From a virus: a stretch of 64,000 nt of DNA. The notes below the pieces were generated by a model. The model saw only the letters and a program-made list of their open reading frames with translations, was not told the DNA's origin and ran no database searches. Below, piece after piece: positions 50,315 to 56,094 of the stretch (its first letter is position 1; each line of letters begins with the position of its first letter). Made by a program: the position numbers and the translations under genes. The stretch lies in the IMG/VR virus record IMGVR_UViG_3300042898_001429, positions 30,523 through 94,522 of that record; one strand, 5' to 3'.

Positions 50315-50581
50315 TCAGTCTACTGAGACCGAGAACGTCATTTCTCCGAGGGCTTCACGCACTTTGTCTGTGAGGTCAAGGTTGTCCACCGCATTCTCTA
50401 CCGCCTGAGCGAATGAGTAGGACTCTGTGACATCATCCACGATGTCCTTGTCGTCAAATGCGCTCTCTACTGCGCTCTCAATCTCCACGGATACTTCCGC
50501 CATGACTTGCTTGACAATAAGGCTAATGAGTTGGGCGACTAGGTCGCTGGCTGTTGTTACTGGGCTTGTGTATGTTTCCAT
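50315..50581 (-). CDS. Nested in-frame product: C-terminal 88 aa from an internal leaderless start
   Basis: An 88-residue frame starting METYTSPVTTASDLVAQLIS, in the same frame as the 241-residue protein. Promoter P2 lies inside the larger gene and its -10 (TACGAT) ends 6 bp before this ATG, exactly as in the sixteen leaderless modules. Residues 12-88 are helical and acidic (VSVEIESAVESAFDDKDIVD). Alternatively it is only a remnant of a once-separate gene. Confidence 0.5.
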   Translation of the reverse strand: METYTSPVTTASDLVAQLISLIVKQVMAEVSVEIESAVESAFDDKDIVDDVTESYSFAQAVENAVDNLDLTDKVREALGEMTFSVSVD

Positions 50582-51040
50582 AACTCCATCGTAGGCGCTG
50601 GGCGCTGGAGCCGAGGGAGGGGGGGTCAGCGCCGCATTTACTTGCATAGTGCAACTAGATGTTTCACGTGAAACATTTTGAGGGCTATATGTTTCACGTG
50701 AAACATCGGAGGGGGATAAGGGCAGGCTTTCACCACGTACACGTGCATTCAGTATTGCTACACGCTCACAGGGCACCCACGCATCCAGCGTATCTATGTT
50801 CACGCCCACCATGTCCTCGCCCACCTCTACGAAGGCTCCAGCCTTGAGAGCATTCGCCCATGTATAAGCCTCTTCAGCCTGACGGAGGAATTGCCCAGCA
50901 AACTCCATAGTTCCAGCATCAGCCAGTTTCCCAGCCATATCTAGATAGTACTCACCAGCCACCCATATATGGTGCCCAAGTGAATAGCCTCCCATGTAGT
51001 AGTGGCGTGTCGTGTTGTGTGTTGTCGTGTCGTTGTTCAT
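50315..51040 (-). CDS. Hypothetical protein with linker carrying two parS sites; contains an internal gene start
   Basis: A 241-residue protein with three parts. The N-terminal helical part (EYYLDMAGKLADAGTMEFAG, AEEAYTWANALKAGAFVEVG) spans residues 1-100. The linker around residues 110-155 contains DVSRET and NVSRET, encoded by the two parS copies, and a Pro/Ala-rich stretch. The C-terminal helical part begins at METYTSPVTTASDLVAQLIS. An intact array promoter lies inside the linker, followed at the standard distance by this internal Met. It looks like a fusion of two formerly separate small genes. Function unknown. Promoter P3 drives it as a leaderless mRNA. Confidence 0.7.
   Translation of the reverse strand: MNNDTTTHNTTRHYYMGGYSLGHHIWVAGEYYLDMAGKLADAGTMEFAGQFLRQAEEAYTWANALKAGAFVEVGEDMVGVNIDTLDAWVPCERVAILNARVRGESLPLSPSDVSRETYSPQNVSRETSSCTMQVNAALTPPPSAPAPSAYDGVMETYTSPVTTASDLVAQLISLIVKQVMAEVSVEIESAVESAFDDKDIVDDVTESYSFAQAVENAVDNLDLTDKVREALGEMTFSVSVD
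50588..50626 (-). promoter_or_regulatory. Array promoter P2 (inside a gene)
   Basis: C-rich tract CCCCCCCTCCCTCGGCT, 15-bp spacer, -10 TACGAT, 6 bp, ATG at 50581. The spacing is intact despite lying within the 50315-51040 coding region. Confidence 0.7.
50660..50675. promoter_or_regulatory. parS site 2
   Basis: A perfect 16-bp TGTTTCACGTGAAACA palindrome within the linker of the 50315-51040 gene, encoding NVSRET. It is 30 bp from parS 3 and about 545 bp from parS 1. Confidence 0.85.
50690..50705. promoter_or_regulatory. parS site 3
   Basis: Another perfect copy, encoding DVSRET; with site 2 it flanks a 14-bp spacer. Three full matches in under 600 bp are very unlikely by chance. Confidence 0.85.
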
Positions 51041-51046
51041 GTCTTC

Positions 51047-51084
51047 ACCTTAGTCGTGTCGTGTTGTATCCGTGGGGGAGGGGG
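51047..51084 (-). promoter_or_regulatory. Array promoter P3
   Basis: CCCCCTCCCCCACGGAT (degenerate GGCT), 15 bp, TAAGGT, 6 bp, ATG at 51040: leaderless. Confidence 0.75.
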
Positions 51085-51105
51085 TGGTAGGTCGCTTGGC
51101 GCCGC

Positions 51106-51378
51106 CTAATCCAGCATCCCCATGTACTCTAGGTCTTCCATCGTGGAGGCGTATCCATCTAGGTCGTCTCCCAGTAGGTCAGCGATAATTCCACGTGCCT
51201 CTGCTCGGCTGTCTGCTCTGCATCCGCTCGTCTCGTAGTCGGAGCCGTTGAAGGCTTCGCACCCTTTGGCGCTGAAGTCTTTGGCGACTTTGGAGTAGGT
51301 CGTGCCCATCTCCTGTGCCACCTCGTGGAGCGTTTCGTTCTCCCAAGGTTCTCCGCAATTCCTGCAATATATGTCCAT
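51106..51378 (-). CDS. Cys-containing hypothetical protein (90 aa)
   Basis: A 90-residue protein; the ATG of MDIYCRNCGEPWENETLHEV is chosen because an SD (AAAGGG) lies 8 bp upstream, over an upstream GTG. The N-terminus has CRNCGEPW, and further Cys at KGCEAFNG and SGCRADSR suggest a zinc site. The C-terminus is helical and acidic. Leadered copy of the array module (P4). Confidence 0.65.
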   Translation of the reverse strand: MDIYCRNCGEPWENETLHEVAQEMGTTYSKVAKDFSAKGCEAFNGSDYETSGCRADSRAEARGIIADLLGDDLDGYASTMEDLEYMGMLD

Positions 51379-51415
51379 GTCGTTGCCCTTTCTAGTGGCG
51401 CTGGTTGATATCTCC

Positions 51416-51452
51416 ACCTTAGCCCACCCTCCTGTGAGCCAGTAGGGGGGGG
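51416..51452 (-). promoter_or_regulatory. Array promoter P4
   Basis: CCCCCCCCTACTGGCT, 15 bp, TAAGGT; predicted +1 at 51409, 31 nt upstream of the ATG. ATC stands where leaderless copies have ATG. Confidence 0.7.
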
Positions 51453-51474
51453 TGTCGTGTGGCGTGTCGTGTCG

Positions 51475-51867
51475 CTATCCGTACGTCACTTCTCCCAGCA
51501 TGGCGTACTGGAGGATGGCGTCTCCGTCTCCAGCGTCTAGGTCATCCCAGCGTGTCCACGGGCATTGTGCGATGATGGCATTGACTCCTCGTGCGATGTC
51601 ATTGACAGATAGCGCCTTCACGATTACCTTCGCAGGCTCGTCTGTCTCGTAGGTGTCAGGGTTAGCGATAGCCAACTTGAAGTAGATGGCGTCAGGGTCA
51701 GATGGAATGATATCCCAATCATATTCCTGAGCATATATGGGGGTTGTGCGCCACCAGTCGTAGCCTGCCTCGTCCCAGCCTGAACCCATTACGCCACTAA
51801 TTAGTTCCTTCGTGGGTACTGGCATGGTTATCTGTGTGTGTTGTGTGGTGTGTTGTGTCGTTGTCAT
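51475..51867 (-). CDS. Hypothetical protein (130 aa)
   Basis: A 130-residue acidic protein starting MTTTQHTTQHTQITMPVPTK. WDEAGYDWWRTTPIYAQEYD then WDIIPSDPDAIYFKLAIANP suggest an alpha/beta fold with many aromatics. Leaderless expression from P5. Not recognised. Confidence 0.65.
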   Translation of the reverse strand: MTTTQHTTQHTQITMPVPTKELISGVMGSGWDEAGYDWWRTTPIYAQEYDWDIIPSDPDAIYFKLAIANPDTYETDEPAKVIVKALSVNDIARGVNAIIAQCPWTRWDDLDAGDGDAILQYAMLGEVTYG

Positions 51868-51873
51868 GGTTTC

Positions 51874-51909
51874 ATCTTAGGGTGTGGTGTGGATAGCCGA
51901 GGGAGGGGG
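51874..51909 (-). promoter_or_regulatory. Array promoter P5
   Basis: CCCCCTCCCTCGGCT, 15 bp, TAAGAT, 6 bp, ATG at 51867: leaderless. Confidence 0.8.
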
Positions 51910-52233
51910 TCAGATGCTGAAGAACACGTGCCCATTGGTCTCCCAATAGTCGTGGCGTAGTTCACGTGCCCATGCCTTGTAGTCAATGAAGCCCACAAGG
52001 TGGTCGGGCACTTCTACCGTTTCGTCAAATAACTGCTCGGCAAAGTCTGCAAAGTCGTTATACTCACCACGGTATGAGTCAATGAAGCCAGCCACCTCTG
52101 ACTCGTAGTCGCTGTCAATGTGGTGGTTATCGCAATAGACCGCAAAGGCTTCGTGGTCAATGCCATGGTCTTGGCACAGCACCTGCACTTCTTCGTTATC
52201 GGCAATGTGTGTATATGTTTGGGTCGTTGTCAT
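51910..52233 (-). CDS. ArdA-like antirestriction protein
   Basis: A 107-residue protein. VAGFIDSYRGEYNDFADFAE then QLFDE matches the ArdA core ('f.daY.Geyds..dFA..l.de'), and GFIDYKAWARELRHDYWETN then GHVF the C-terminal part ('yiDye..arel..dy....G.vF'). ArdA mimics DNA and inhibits type I restriction enzymes. Shorter than full ArdA (about 165 residues), it keeps the middle and C-terminal modules. An antirestriction role fits an early leaderless gene (P6). Confidence 0.78.
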   Translation of the reverse strand: MTTTQTYTHIADNEEVQVLCQDHGIDHEAFAVYCDNHHIDSDYESEVAGFIDSYRGEYNDFADFAEQLFDETVEVPDHLVGFIDYKAWARELRHDYWETNGHVFFSI

Positions 52234-52601
52234 ACACTCACCTTAGCCTGTGGCGTGTCTAGCCGAGGGAGGGGGTGTGCTTCGCACCATTGGCACAGCC
52301 AGCGCACAGCATCGTCAGGTGTGTCGTTACACTCGTAGCCGTCAATGGGGTCGCCGTTGTCGTATCGTGCCCTGTCGCCGTCTAGTTCCCAGCGTGTTGA
52401 GTAGGTACTGGTGGTGTCGTCATAGAACTCATCGGCGTCTGCTACTTCGCCCACTACCCACACCTCTCCAGCGATAGTGCCCTCATAGGCACGTCCCATA
52501 GACCAGTTGTACCCAGCATTCTTATTGAGTGTGAATGTCACACGTTCACCATTACAGTAATCGTAGATAATCTTGGGTGTTTGCGTTTTGTTCGTTGTCA
52601 T
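52230..52601 (-). CDS. Hypothetical protein (123 aa)
   Basis: A 123-residue protein: NGERVTFTLNKNAGYNWSMG, then GTIAGEVWVVGEVADADEFY and RARYDNGDPIDGYECNDTPD. It looks like a small beta fold with a C-terminal helix carrying WLCQWCEAHPLPRL. Its last 15 codons run through promoter P6 and stop at the next ATG (ATGA). Leaderless start from P7. Not recognised. Confidence 0.65.
   Translation of the reverse strand: MTTNKTQTPKIIYDYCNGERVTFTLNKNAGYNWSMGRAYEGTIAGEVWVVGEVADADEFYDDTTSTYSTRWELDGDRARYDNGDPIDGYECNDTPDDAVRWLCQWCEAHPLPRLDTPQAKVSV
52240..52275 (-). promoter_or_regulatory. Array promoter P6
   Basis: CCCCCTCCCTCGGCT, 15 bp, TAAGGT, 6 bp, ATG at 52233: leaderless. It lies inside the end of the 52230-52601 gene. 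Confidence 0.8.
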
Positions 52602-52607
52602 ATCTGT

Positions 52608-52643
52608 ACCTTAGTCGTTGTCCGTGTTAGCGGAGGTAGGGGG
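52608..52643 (-). promoter_or_regulatory. Array promoter P7
   Basis: CCCCCTACCTCCGCT, 15 bp, TAAGGT, 6 bp, ATG at 52601: leaderless. The TAA of the -10 is the stop codon of the 52611-52772 gene. Confidence 0.8.
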
Positions 52644-52772
52644 TGTGTCGTTGATGCCCGCAAGTTCTAGTGCCTCTGCGTGCTCCATGTCCATGTTGAG
52701 TATTCGTGCGATGCCGTAGGCTAGTGCCCGTGTCATTGCATTGGTGAAGTCGTTGTCTGTGTCGTTGCTCAT
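52611..52772 (-). CDS. Small leaderless gene (53 aa)
   Basis: A 53-residue frame: MSNDTDNDFTNAMTRALAYG then IARILNMDMEHAEALELAGI, a short helical domain. The C-terminal TPPTSANTDND is encoded by the promoter P7 element, and the stop TAA is part of that promoter's -10. Leaderless start from P8. Function unknown. Confidence 0.7.
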   Translation of the reverse strand: MSNDTDNDFTNAMTRALAYGIARILNMDMEHAEALELAGINDTPPTSANTDND

Positions 52773-52778
52773 GTTCAT

Positions 52779-52816
52779 ACTTTACTTGTTGGTGTTGGTA
52801 GCCAAAGGGGAGGGGG
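52779..52816 (-). promoter_or_regulatory. Array promoter P8
   Basis: CCCCCTCCCCTTTGGCT, 15 bp, TAAAGT, 6 bp, ATG at 52772: leaderless. The -10 TAA is the stop of the 52782-52997 gene. Confidence 0.8.
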
Positions 52817-52997
52817 TGAGTAGAGTCTCAAATAATTCTTTGGTCTTATTGAAACTGTCATCTTCATAGACAATGGTGTTATCTACGTTGTCCCACACGT
52901 GATACCACGTGCCTCCGTCGTAGTCGTGGTTAGTGTCCACACATTTGCTTAGTTCATAACGTCCATCTTGGGACTTCATGCGTGTTGTCGTTGTCAT
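52782..52997 (-). CDS. Small leaderless gene (71 aa)
   Basis: A 71-residue protein: MTTTTRMKSQDGRYELSKCV, then YDGGTWYHVWDNVDNTIVYE, a WW-like or small beta fold. Tail TPSPLATNTNK comes from promoter P8. Leaderless start from P9. Not recognised. Confidence 0.65.
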   Translation of the reverse strand: MTTTTRMKSQDGRYELSKCVDTNHDYDGGTWYHVWDNVDNTIVYEDDSFNKTKELFETLLTPSPLATNTNK

Positions 52998-53003
52998 ATT
53001 CTC

Positions 53004-53041
53004 ATCTTAGTTGTTGCTCGTGGTAGCGAGGGGGGAGGGGG
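53004..53041 (-). promoter_or_regulatory. Array promoter P9
   Basis: CCCCCTCCCCCCTCGCT, 15 bp, TAAGAT, 6 bp, ATG at 52997: leaderless. The -10 TAA is the stop of the 53007-53318 gene. Confidence 0.8.
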
Positions 53042-53318
53042 TCAGGAGTTTCTTCATTCCGATAGGGTAGCGCTTGACCGTTCCGTCAGGCTCAATGCGG
53101 AATGAGCCACACGTTGTTGCCAGCCATTGGTGTTCACCGTTTGGCGTTAGGCGAGATACGGAGCCTGTCATGGCACCGTCACGCTGTTCACGTCCTAGTT
53201 CAATCACGTACTCCACGCCATTGACAACATACACGTTGCTCTTTCCTGTGGCGTCTACACATAGTTGAACCCATTGGCGGTATGTGTCATCTGCATCTTG
53301 TCGGCATGAGTAGCCCAT
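53007..53318 (-). CDS. Hypothetical protein (103 aa)
   Basis: A 103-residue protein starting MGYSCRQDADDTYRQWVQLC, then VNGVEYVIELGREQRDGAMT and GSFRIEPDGTVKRYPIGMKK, a beta-rich fold. An SD (AAAGGA) lies about 10 bp before the ATG in a 26-nt leader from P10. The tail TPSPLATTSNN is promoter-encoded. Not recognised. Confidence 0.65.
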   Translation of the reverse strand: MGYSCRQDADDTYRQWVQLCVDATGKSNVYVVNGVEYVIELGREQRDGAMTGSVSRLTPNGEHQWLATTCGSFRIEPDGTVKRYPIGMKKLLTPSPLATTSNN

Positions 53319-53350
53319 TATCGTTGTCCTTTGTTCGTTGCGATGTCTTC

Positions 53351-53386
53351 ATCTTAGTTTGTCGTTGTTATAACCAGTAGGGGGGG
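53351..53386 (-). promoter_or_regulatory. Array promoter P10
   Basis: CCCCCCCTACTGGTT, 15 bp, TAAGAT; predicted +1 at 53344 reads ATC where other copies have ATG; leadered, ATG at 53318. Confidence 0.75.
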
Positions 53387-53526
53387 TAGTCGTATGTTTC
53401 ACACTTCGTCTGCGTGACCATTGGTGGCTCTACCTGCCACCCTCGTATTATCTGACCATACTTGTCAGACTGACACTTTATCTCCCTGCCAGCAAATGGG
53501 ATGTTTAGGTGAATATCTCTCGTCAC
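53368..53526 (-). CDS. Possible small protein from GTG (52 aa)
   Basis: A 52-codon frame from GTG to a stop within promoter P10: VTRDIHLNIPFAGREIKCQS, then QIIRGWQVEPPMVTQTKCET and a YDYPPYWL tail encoded by the C-rich tract. Ending inside the promoter, as neighbouring genes do, supports it. No clear SD or array promoter precedes it. The rest of the gap to 53629 holds two hairpins. Confidence 0.4.
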   Translation of the reverse strand: MTRDIHLNIPFAGREIKCQSDKYGQIIRGWQVEPPMVTQTKCETYDYPPYWL

Positions 53527-53579
53527 GCCCTAACGTATGACTTACTCAGGCGATATCCTGCCTGTACCTAGTTTCCATA

Positions 53580-53634
53580 CCTCCCACACCCCCTAGGTTG
53601 GATGTGGGAGGTCTTAGGGGTTTGTTGCCCTAAG
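53580..53634 (-). terminator. Tandem hairpins after the 53630-53860 gene
   Basis: CTTAGGG/CCCTAAG (53613-53619 with 53628-53634, 8-nt loop) is followed by CCTCCCACA/TGTGGGAGG (53580-53588 with 53603-53611, 14-nt loop). On the minus strand they come in that order right at the stop codon. A transcription break or mRNA stabiliser is likely; no U-run. Confidence 0.55.
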
Positions 53635-53860
53635 AACTTTGTAATTCTTTACACGGATGCGTGGTATATGTACCGAGTTCACCCATGATGGCGTGTGCCT
53701 CCTGAAGGCTTGAAGCAAACAATGAAATGTCTGCTTTACCTACGTGGATAGCGACGATAGCAAAGTTGCCAAAGTCAGTTACCCTTGCGGAAATGTGTGA
53801 TGCCTCCACGTGATGGAAAGATATCCCTGTCAGTATTGGTTGTGTTGTTTCGTTGCTCAT
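53630..53860 (-). CDS. Small leaderless gene (76 aa)
   Basis: A 76-residue protein: MSNETTQPILTGISFHHVEA then ARVTDFGNFAIVAIHVGKAD, a small beta-alpha fold (SLFASSLQEAHAIMGELGTY). Leaderless start from P11. Followed by tandem hairpins. Not recognised. Confidence 0.65.
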   Translation of the reverse strand: MSNETTQPILTGISFHHVEASHISARVTDFGNFAIVAIHVGKADISLFASSLQEAHAIMGELGTYTTHPCKELQSS

Positions 53861-53866
53861 GTCTTC

Positions 53867-53903
53867 ATCTTACTTTCTTGTTGTTGTAGCCGAGGGGGAG
53901 GGG
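53867..53903 (-). promoter_or_regulatory. Array promoter P11
   Basis: CCCCTCCCCCTCGGCT, 15 bp, TAAGAT, 6 bp, ATG at 53860: leaderless. Confidence 0.8.
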
Positions 53904-54236
53904 TTAGGAATACTGGACGTCACCGAAGAAACCGTATTGCCACACATAGTCACGCTCGTGTGAGTCTGTCTCCATGCGTATGAGTTCCTGAGTTTCTTCT
54001 TGTGAGTGTGCTAGTGCATACAACCTGAGTCCACGTAGTAGTGTCTCGGTGTCATACGTCAGTATTACGTTGTCTTCGTACGTGAACCATAGTTCACCGC
54101 TTGGGTATTCTTCCGTTTCGTAATAACCAGCCCAATGGCGAGTGCCATCGTTGCTCTTCATAAAGTCCACCCATTCGTCTGTGACGATTAGTGAATACTC
54201 TACTTTTACTTCGTATCGTGTTTGTGTCGTTGTCAT
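53904..54236 (-). CDS. Hypothetical protein (110 aa)
   Basis: A 110-residue protein: MTTTQTRYEVKVEYSLIVTD, then HWAGYYETEEYPSGELWFTY and LRLYALAHSQEETQELIRME. An antiparallel sheet followed by helices, no motif known. Leaderless from P12. Confidence 0.65.
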   Translation of the reverse strand: MTTTQTRYEVKVEYSLIVTDEWVDFMKSNDGTRHWAGYYETEEYPSGELWFTYEDNVILTYDTETLLRGLRLYALAHSQEETQELIRMETDSHERDYVWQYGFFGDVQYS

Positions 54237-54242
54237 GTTCTT

Positions 54243-54278
54243 ATCTTACTTTCCTGTGATGTTAGCCAAGGGGGAGGG
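54243..54278 (-). promoter_or_regulatory. Array promoter P12
   Basis: CCCTCCCCCTTGGCT, 15 bp, TAAGAT, 6 bp, ATG at 54236: leaderless. Confidence 0.8.
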
Positions 54279-54665
54279 TCACCACGTACGTTGCCAGTTA
54301 TCGCCCATTTGTTCTGTGAGCATCTTCATCTCACGCTTGGTTACGCTTGCTACGTCTTTCCAGTTGCTGAATGCACGTGTCAAGCCCATTGCCAACCTAC
54401 ACGCCAGTTCTGCCCAGTCTTCTAGTGTTGGGTCTTCGTGGTTCTCATTAGCCTGTGCAGTCTCAATAAGCACGATGTCTGCTAGGCATTGTGGGCAGTA
54501 TTGCCCTCTTACACGCTCTCCCTCTTCGTACGCCCATCCAGTACCGTGGTCGTAGTGAGTCCATGTGCGCTTTGTCAATGGGTGTTTTTCCTCATTGTCA
54601 AAATCGTTACAACCATCGCACTTGTCGTTGGTCTTTCCAGTTTCTGTAATTTGTGTCGTTGTCAT
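54279..54665 (-). CDS. Zinc-binding hypothetical protein (128 aa)
   Basis: A 128-residue protein. TNDKCDGCNDFDNEEKHPLT and RGQYCPQCLADIVLIETAQA supply two CxxC pairs for a zinc site. The C-terminal half is helical (LACRLAMGLTRAFSNWKDVA). Might bind nucleic acid. Leaderless from P13. Confidence 0.68.
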   Translation of the reverse strand: MTTTQITETGKTNDKCDGCNDFDNEEKHPLTKRTWTHYDHGTGWAYEEGERVRGQYCPQCLADIVLIETAQANENHEDPTLEDWAELACRLAMGLTRAFSNWKDVASVTKREMKMLTEQMGDNWQRTW

Positions 54666-54671
54666 GTTCGT

Positions 54672-54707
54672 ATCTTAGGTCGTGGTATTACAAGCCGAGG
54701 GGGAGGG
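54672..54707 (-). promoter_or_regulatory. Array promoter P13
   Basis: CCCTCCCCCTCGGCT, 15 bp, TAAGAT, 6 bp, ATG at 54665: leaderless. The upstream 58-residue gene stops inside its spacer. Confidence 0.8.
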
Positions 54708-54864
54708 TCAGGTCACGGTCACACTTGATACAAATGCACCCTGACTCACCTGTCAATGCAGAGTCACAGTCGTAGGGCAAGCGTTCATATATCACTAAGA
54801 TGTCCAGCGTAGAAGGCTCTCCGCAATGGTCACAGAATGTAATGTGGTCGTTGCGATTACTCAT
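54688..54864 (-). CDS. Zinc-finger microprotein (58 aa)
   Basis: A 58-residue protein with FCDHCGEPSTLDILVIYERL and GCICIKCDRDLTLPLGL: two CxxC pairs of a zinc ribbon. The tail TLPLGL comes from promoter P13. Start overlaps the upstream stop by one base (TAATG), so it is co-translated with the 54864-55106 gene. Confidence 0.72.
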   Translation of the reverse strand: MSNRNDHITFCDHCGEPSTLDILVIYERLPYDCDSALTGESGCICIKCDRDLTLPLGL

Positions 54865-55106
54865 TAGAGATTGTCTCCGTGTTGGTCGGTGTAGAGGAGG
54901 TCTTTGGTGCCATTGCTCCTGAAGTCATCCTCTACCAACATTTCCACGTACTCCATGACATCATCATAGGTGACTTCTATGTCGGCATCACCTCTGTTGT
55001 CTTGATGTATCGTGCGCACTATCTCTTCCACGTCATACGTGAATACACGCATTACGTTGATGTGTGTGATGGTGTCTTGTGAGTCGGGGTTGATTATCGT
55101 TGTCAT
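54864..55106 (-). CDS. Small leaderless gene (80 aa)
   Basis: An 80-residue acidic protein: MTTIINPDSQDTITHINVMR, then YDVEEIVRTIHQDNRGDADI and VTYDDVMEYVEMLVEDDFRS. Alpha/beta, acidic, possibly DNA-mimicking. Leaderless from P14. Not recognised. Confidence 0.65.
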   Translation of the reverse strand: MTTIINPDSQDTITHINVMRVFTYDVEEIVRTIHQDNRGDADIEVTYDDVMEYVEMLVEDDFRSNGTKDLLYTDQHGDNL

Positions 55107-55112
55107 GTCTTT

Positions 55113-55148
55113 ATCTTACGGGATGAGTACGTCAGCCAAGGTAGGGGG
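55113..55148 (-). promoter_or_regulatory. Array promoter P14
   Basis: CCCCCTACCTTGGCT, 15 bp, TAAGAT, 6 bp, ATG at 55106: leaderless. The -10 TAA is the stop of the 55116-55574 gene. Confidence 0.8.
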
Positions 55149-55574
55149 TGTCTGACCATCGTCATACAGTCTTCCTTGCTTCGTGTAGTCCACGTTGCCT
55201 AGGTTGCTCACCATGACACTAAGGTCGTACTGGTGATAGGTCGTACCGTCATATGTGAGATGTTGCTTCGGTGCTACAAACGCTGGTGAGCATGGGCATT
55301 GGCAGTATGCGTATTGGTTCCATTGCATTCTAGAGCCATCAAAATCTAGTCCTGCCTCAGCAAGGATGCGTAGTGCGTGTTTCTTGTACTCAGCGTGTGG
55401 ACGTCGTGTGCGATTGTTGAGGTTGTCTAAGACAGTCTCAGTATCTGAGTCTCCCCATACCGACACTCGTGGTCGTACGTTCATGCGGAATGCTGTCATG
55501 TTCCTAGTCCACGTGCGTGGTTGGATGTAGATAGTTCCACTTGGTGTTGTGATTGTTATGTCGTTGTTGCTCAT
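55116..55574 (-). CDS. Hypothetical protein (152 aa)
   Basis: A 152-residue protein starting MSNNDITITTPSGTIYIQPR. It has a conserved-looking basic/Arg-rich part (TVLDNLNNRTRRPHAEYKKH), a Cys cluster (YAYCQCPCSPAF) that may bind metal, and a C-terminus ending TPPTLADVLIP, encoded by promoter P14. Leaderless from P15. Not recognised. Confidence 0.65.
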   Translation of the reverse strand: MSNNDITITTPSGTIYIQPRTWTRNMTAFRMNVRPRVSVWGDSDTETVLDNLNNRTRRPHAEYKKHALRILAEAGLDFDGSRMQWNQYAYCQCPCSPAFVAPKQHLTYDGTTYHQYDLSVMVSNLGNVDYTKQGRLYDDGQTPPTLADVLIP

Positions 55575-55810
55575 GACTTCACCTTAGTCCACCAACGCTT
55601 TAGCCGAGGGGGAGGGGTTGAATACTTAGTGATGGGTGTACCCTTCAGAGCGCCTAACTCAACAATGGTTACATCACTTCCATTCTCGTACCATTCTTCC
55701 AATAGAAACTTCTCGTACTCGTCTAGTGTGTCTGTGTCTACTACGACCACCTGTGGGTCATAATTGAGGACTGTGCCTGTCACCATGTCAATAAGAATAA
55801 TGTTGCTCAT
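55571..55810 (-). CDS. Small hypothetical protein (79 aa)
   Basis: A 79-residue protein: MSNIILIDMVTGTVLNYDPQ, then VVDTDTLDEYEKFLLEEWYE. A beta start and an acidic helix, with the tail TPPPRLKRWWTKVKS running through promoter P15 to an ATGA stop. Translationally coupled to the gene upstream. Not recognised. Confidence 0.65.
   Translation of the reverse strand: MSNIILIDMVTGTVLNYDPQVVVVDTDTLDEYEKFLLEEWYENGSDVTIVELGALKGTPITKYSTPPPRLKRWWTKVKS
55581..55617 (-). promoter_or_regulatory. Array promoter P15
   Basis: CCCCTCCCCCTCGGCT, 15 bp, TAAGGT, 6 bp, ATG at 55574: leaderless. It lies in the end of the 55571-55810 gene. Confidence 0.8.
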
Positions 55811-56052
55811 TCGTATTCCTCCACGATTAGGTGTCCAGCGTCATTGCCTTCTTGGTCTGAACTTACGATTGCATATGTGCTGTCGGTGAACTCAATAACG
55901 ATGGTATTGACATACACGTTGTTATGCTCTCGCTGATACCATCCCATGCCCTTTACTTCTTCGTCAATCATGTGGCGAACTCGCTTGATTGTCTTACCAG
56001 CAAGTCCCCTGATGGCAGGGTCAAAATGCTCTGTGTGCTTTAGTGTTTTCAT
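55807..56052 (-). CDS. Small leaderless gene (81 aa)
   Basis: An 81-residue protein: MKTLKHTEHFDPAIRGLAGK then NNVYVNTIVIEFTDSTYAIV, a small beta fold with an acidic tail. Leaderless from P16 and overlapping the next gene by 4 bp. Not recognised. Confidence 0.65.
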   Translation of the reverse strand: MKTLKHTEHFDPAIRGLAGKTIKRVRHMIDEEVKGMGWYQREHNNVYVNTIVIEFTDSTYAIVSSDQEGNDAGHLIVEEYE

Positions 56053-56058
56053 ATCTTT

Positions 56059-56094
56059 ACTTTAGTTGTCGTTGTGTGTAGCCAAGGGAGAGGG
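56059..56094 (-). promoter_or_regulatory. Array promoter P16
   Basis: CCCTCTCCCTTGGCT, 15 bp, TAAAGT, 6 bp, ATG at 56052: leaderless. Confidence 0.8.
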
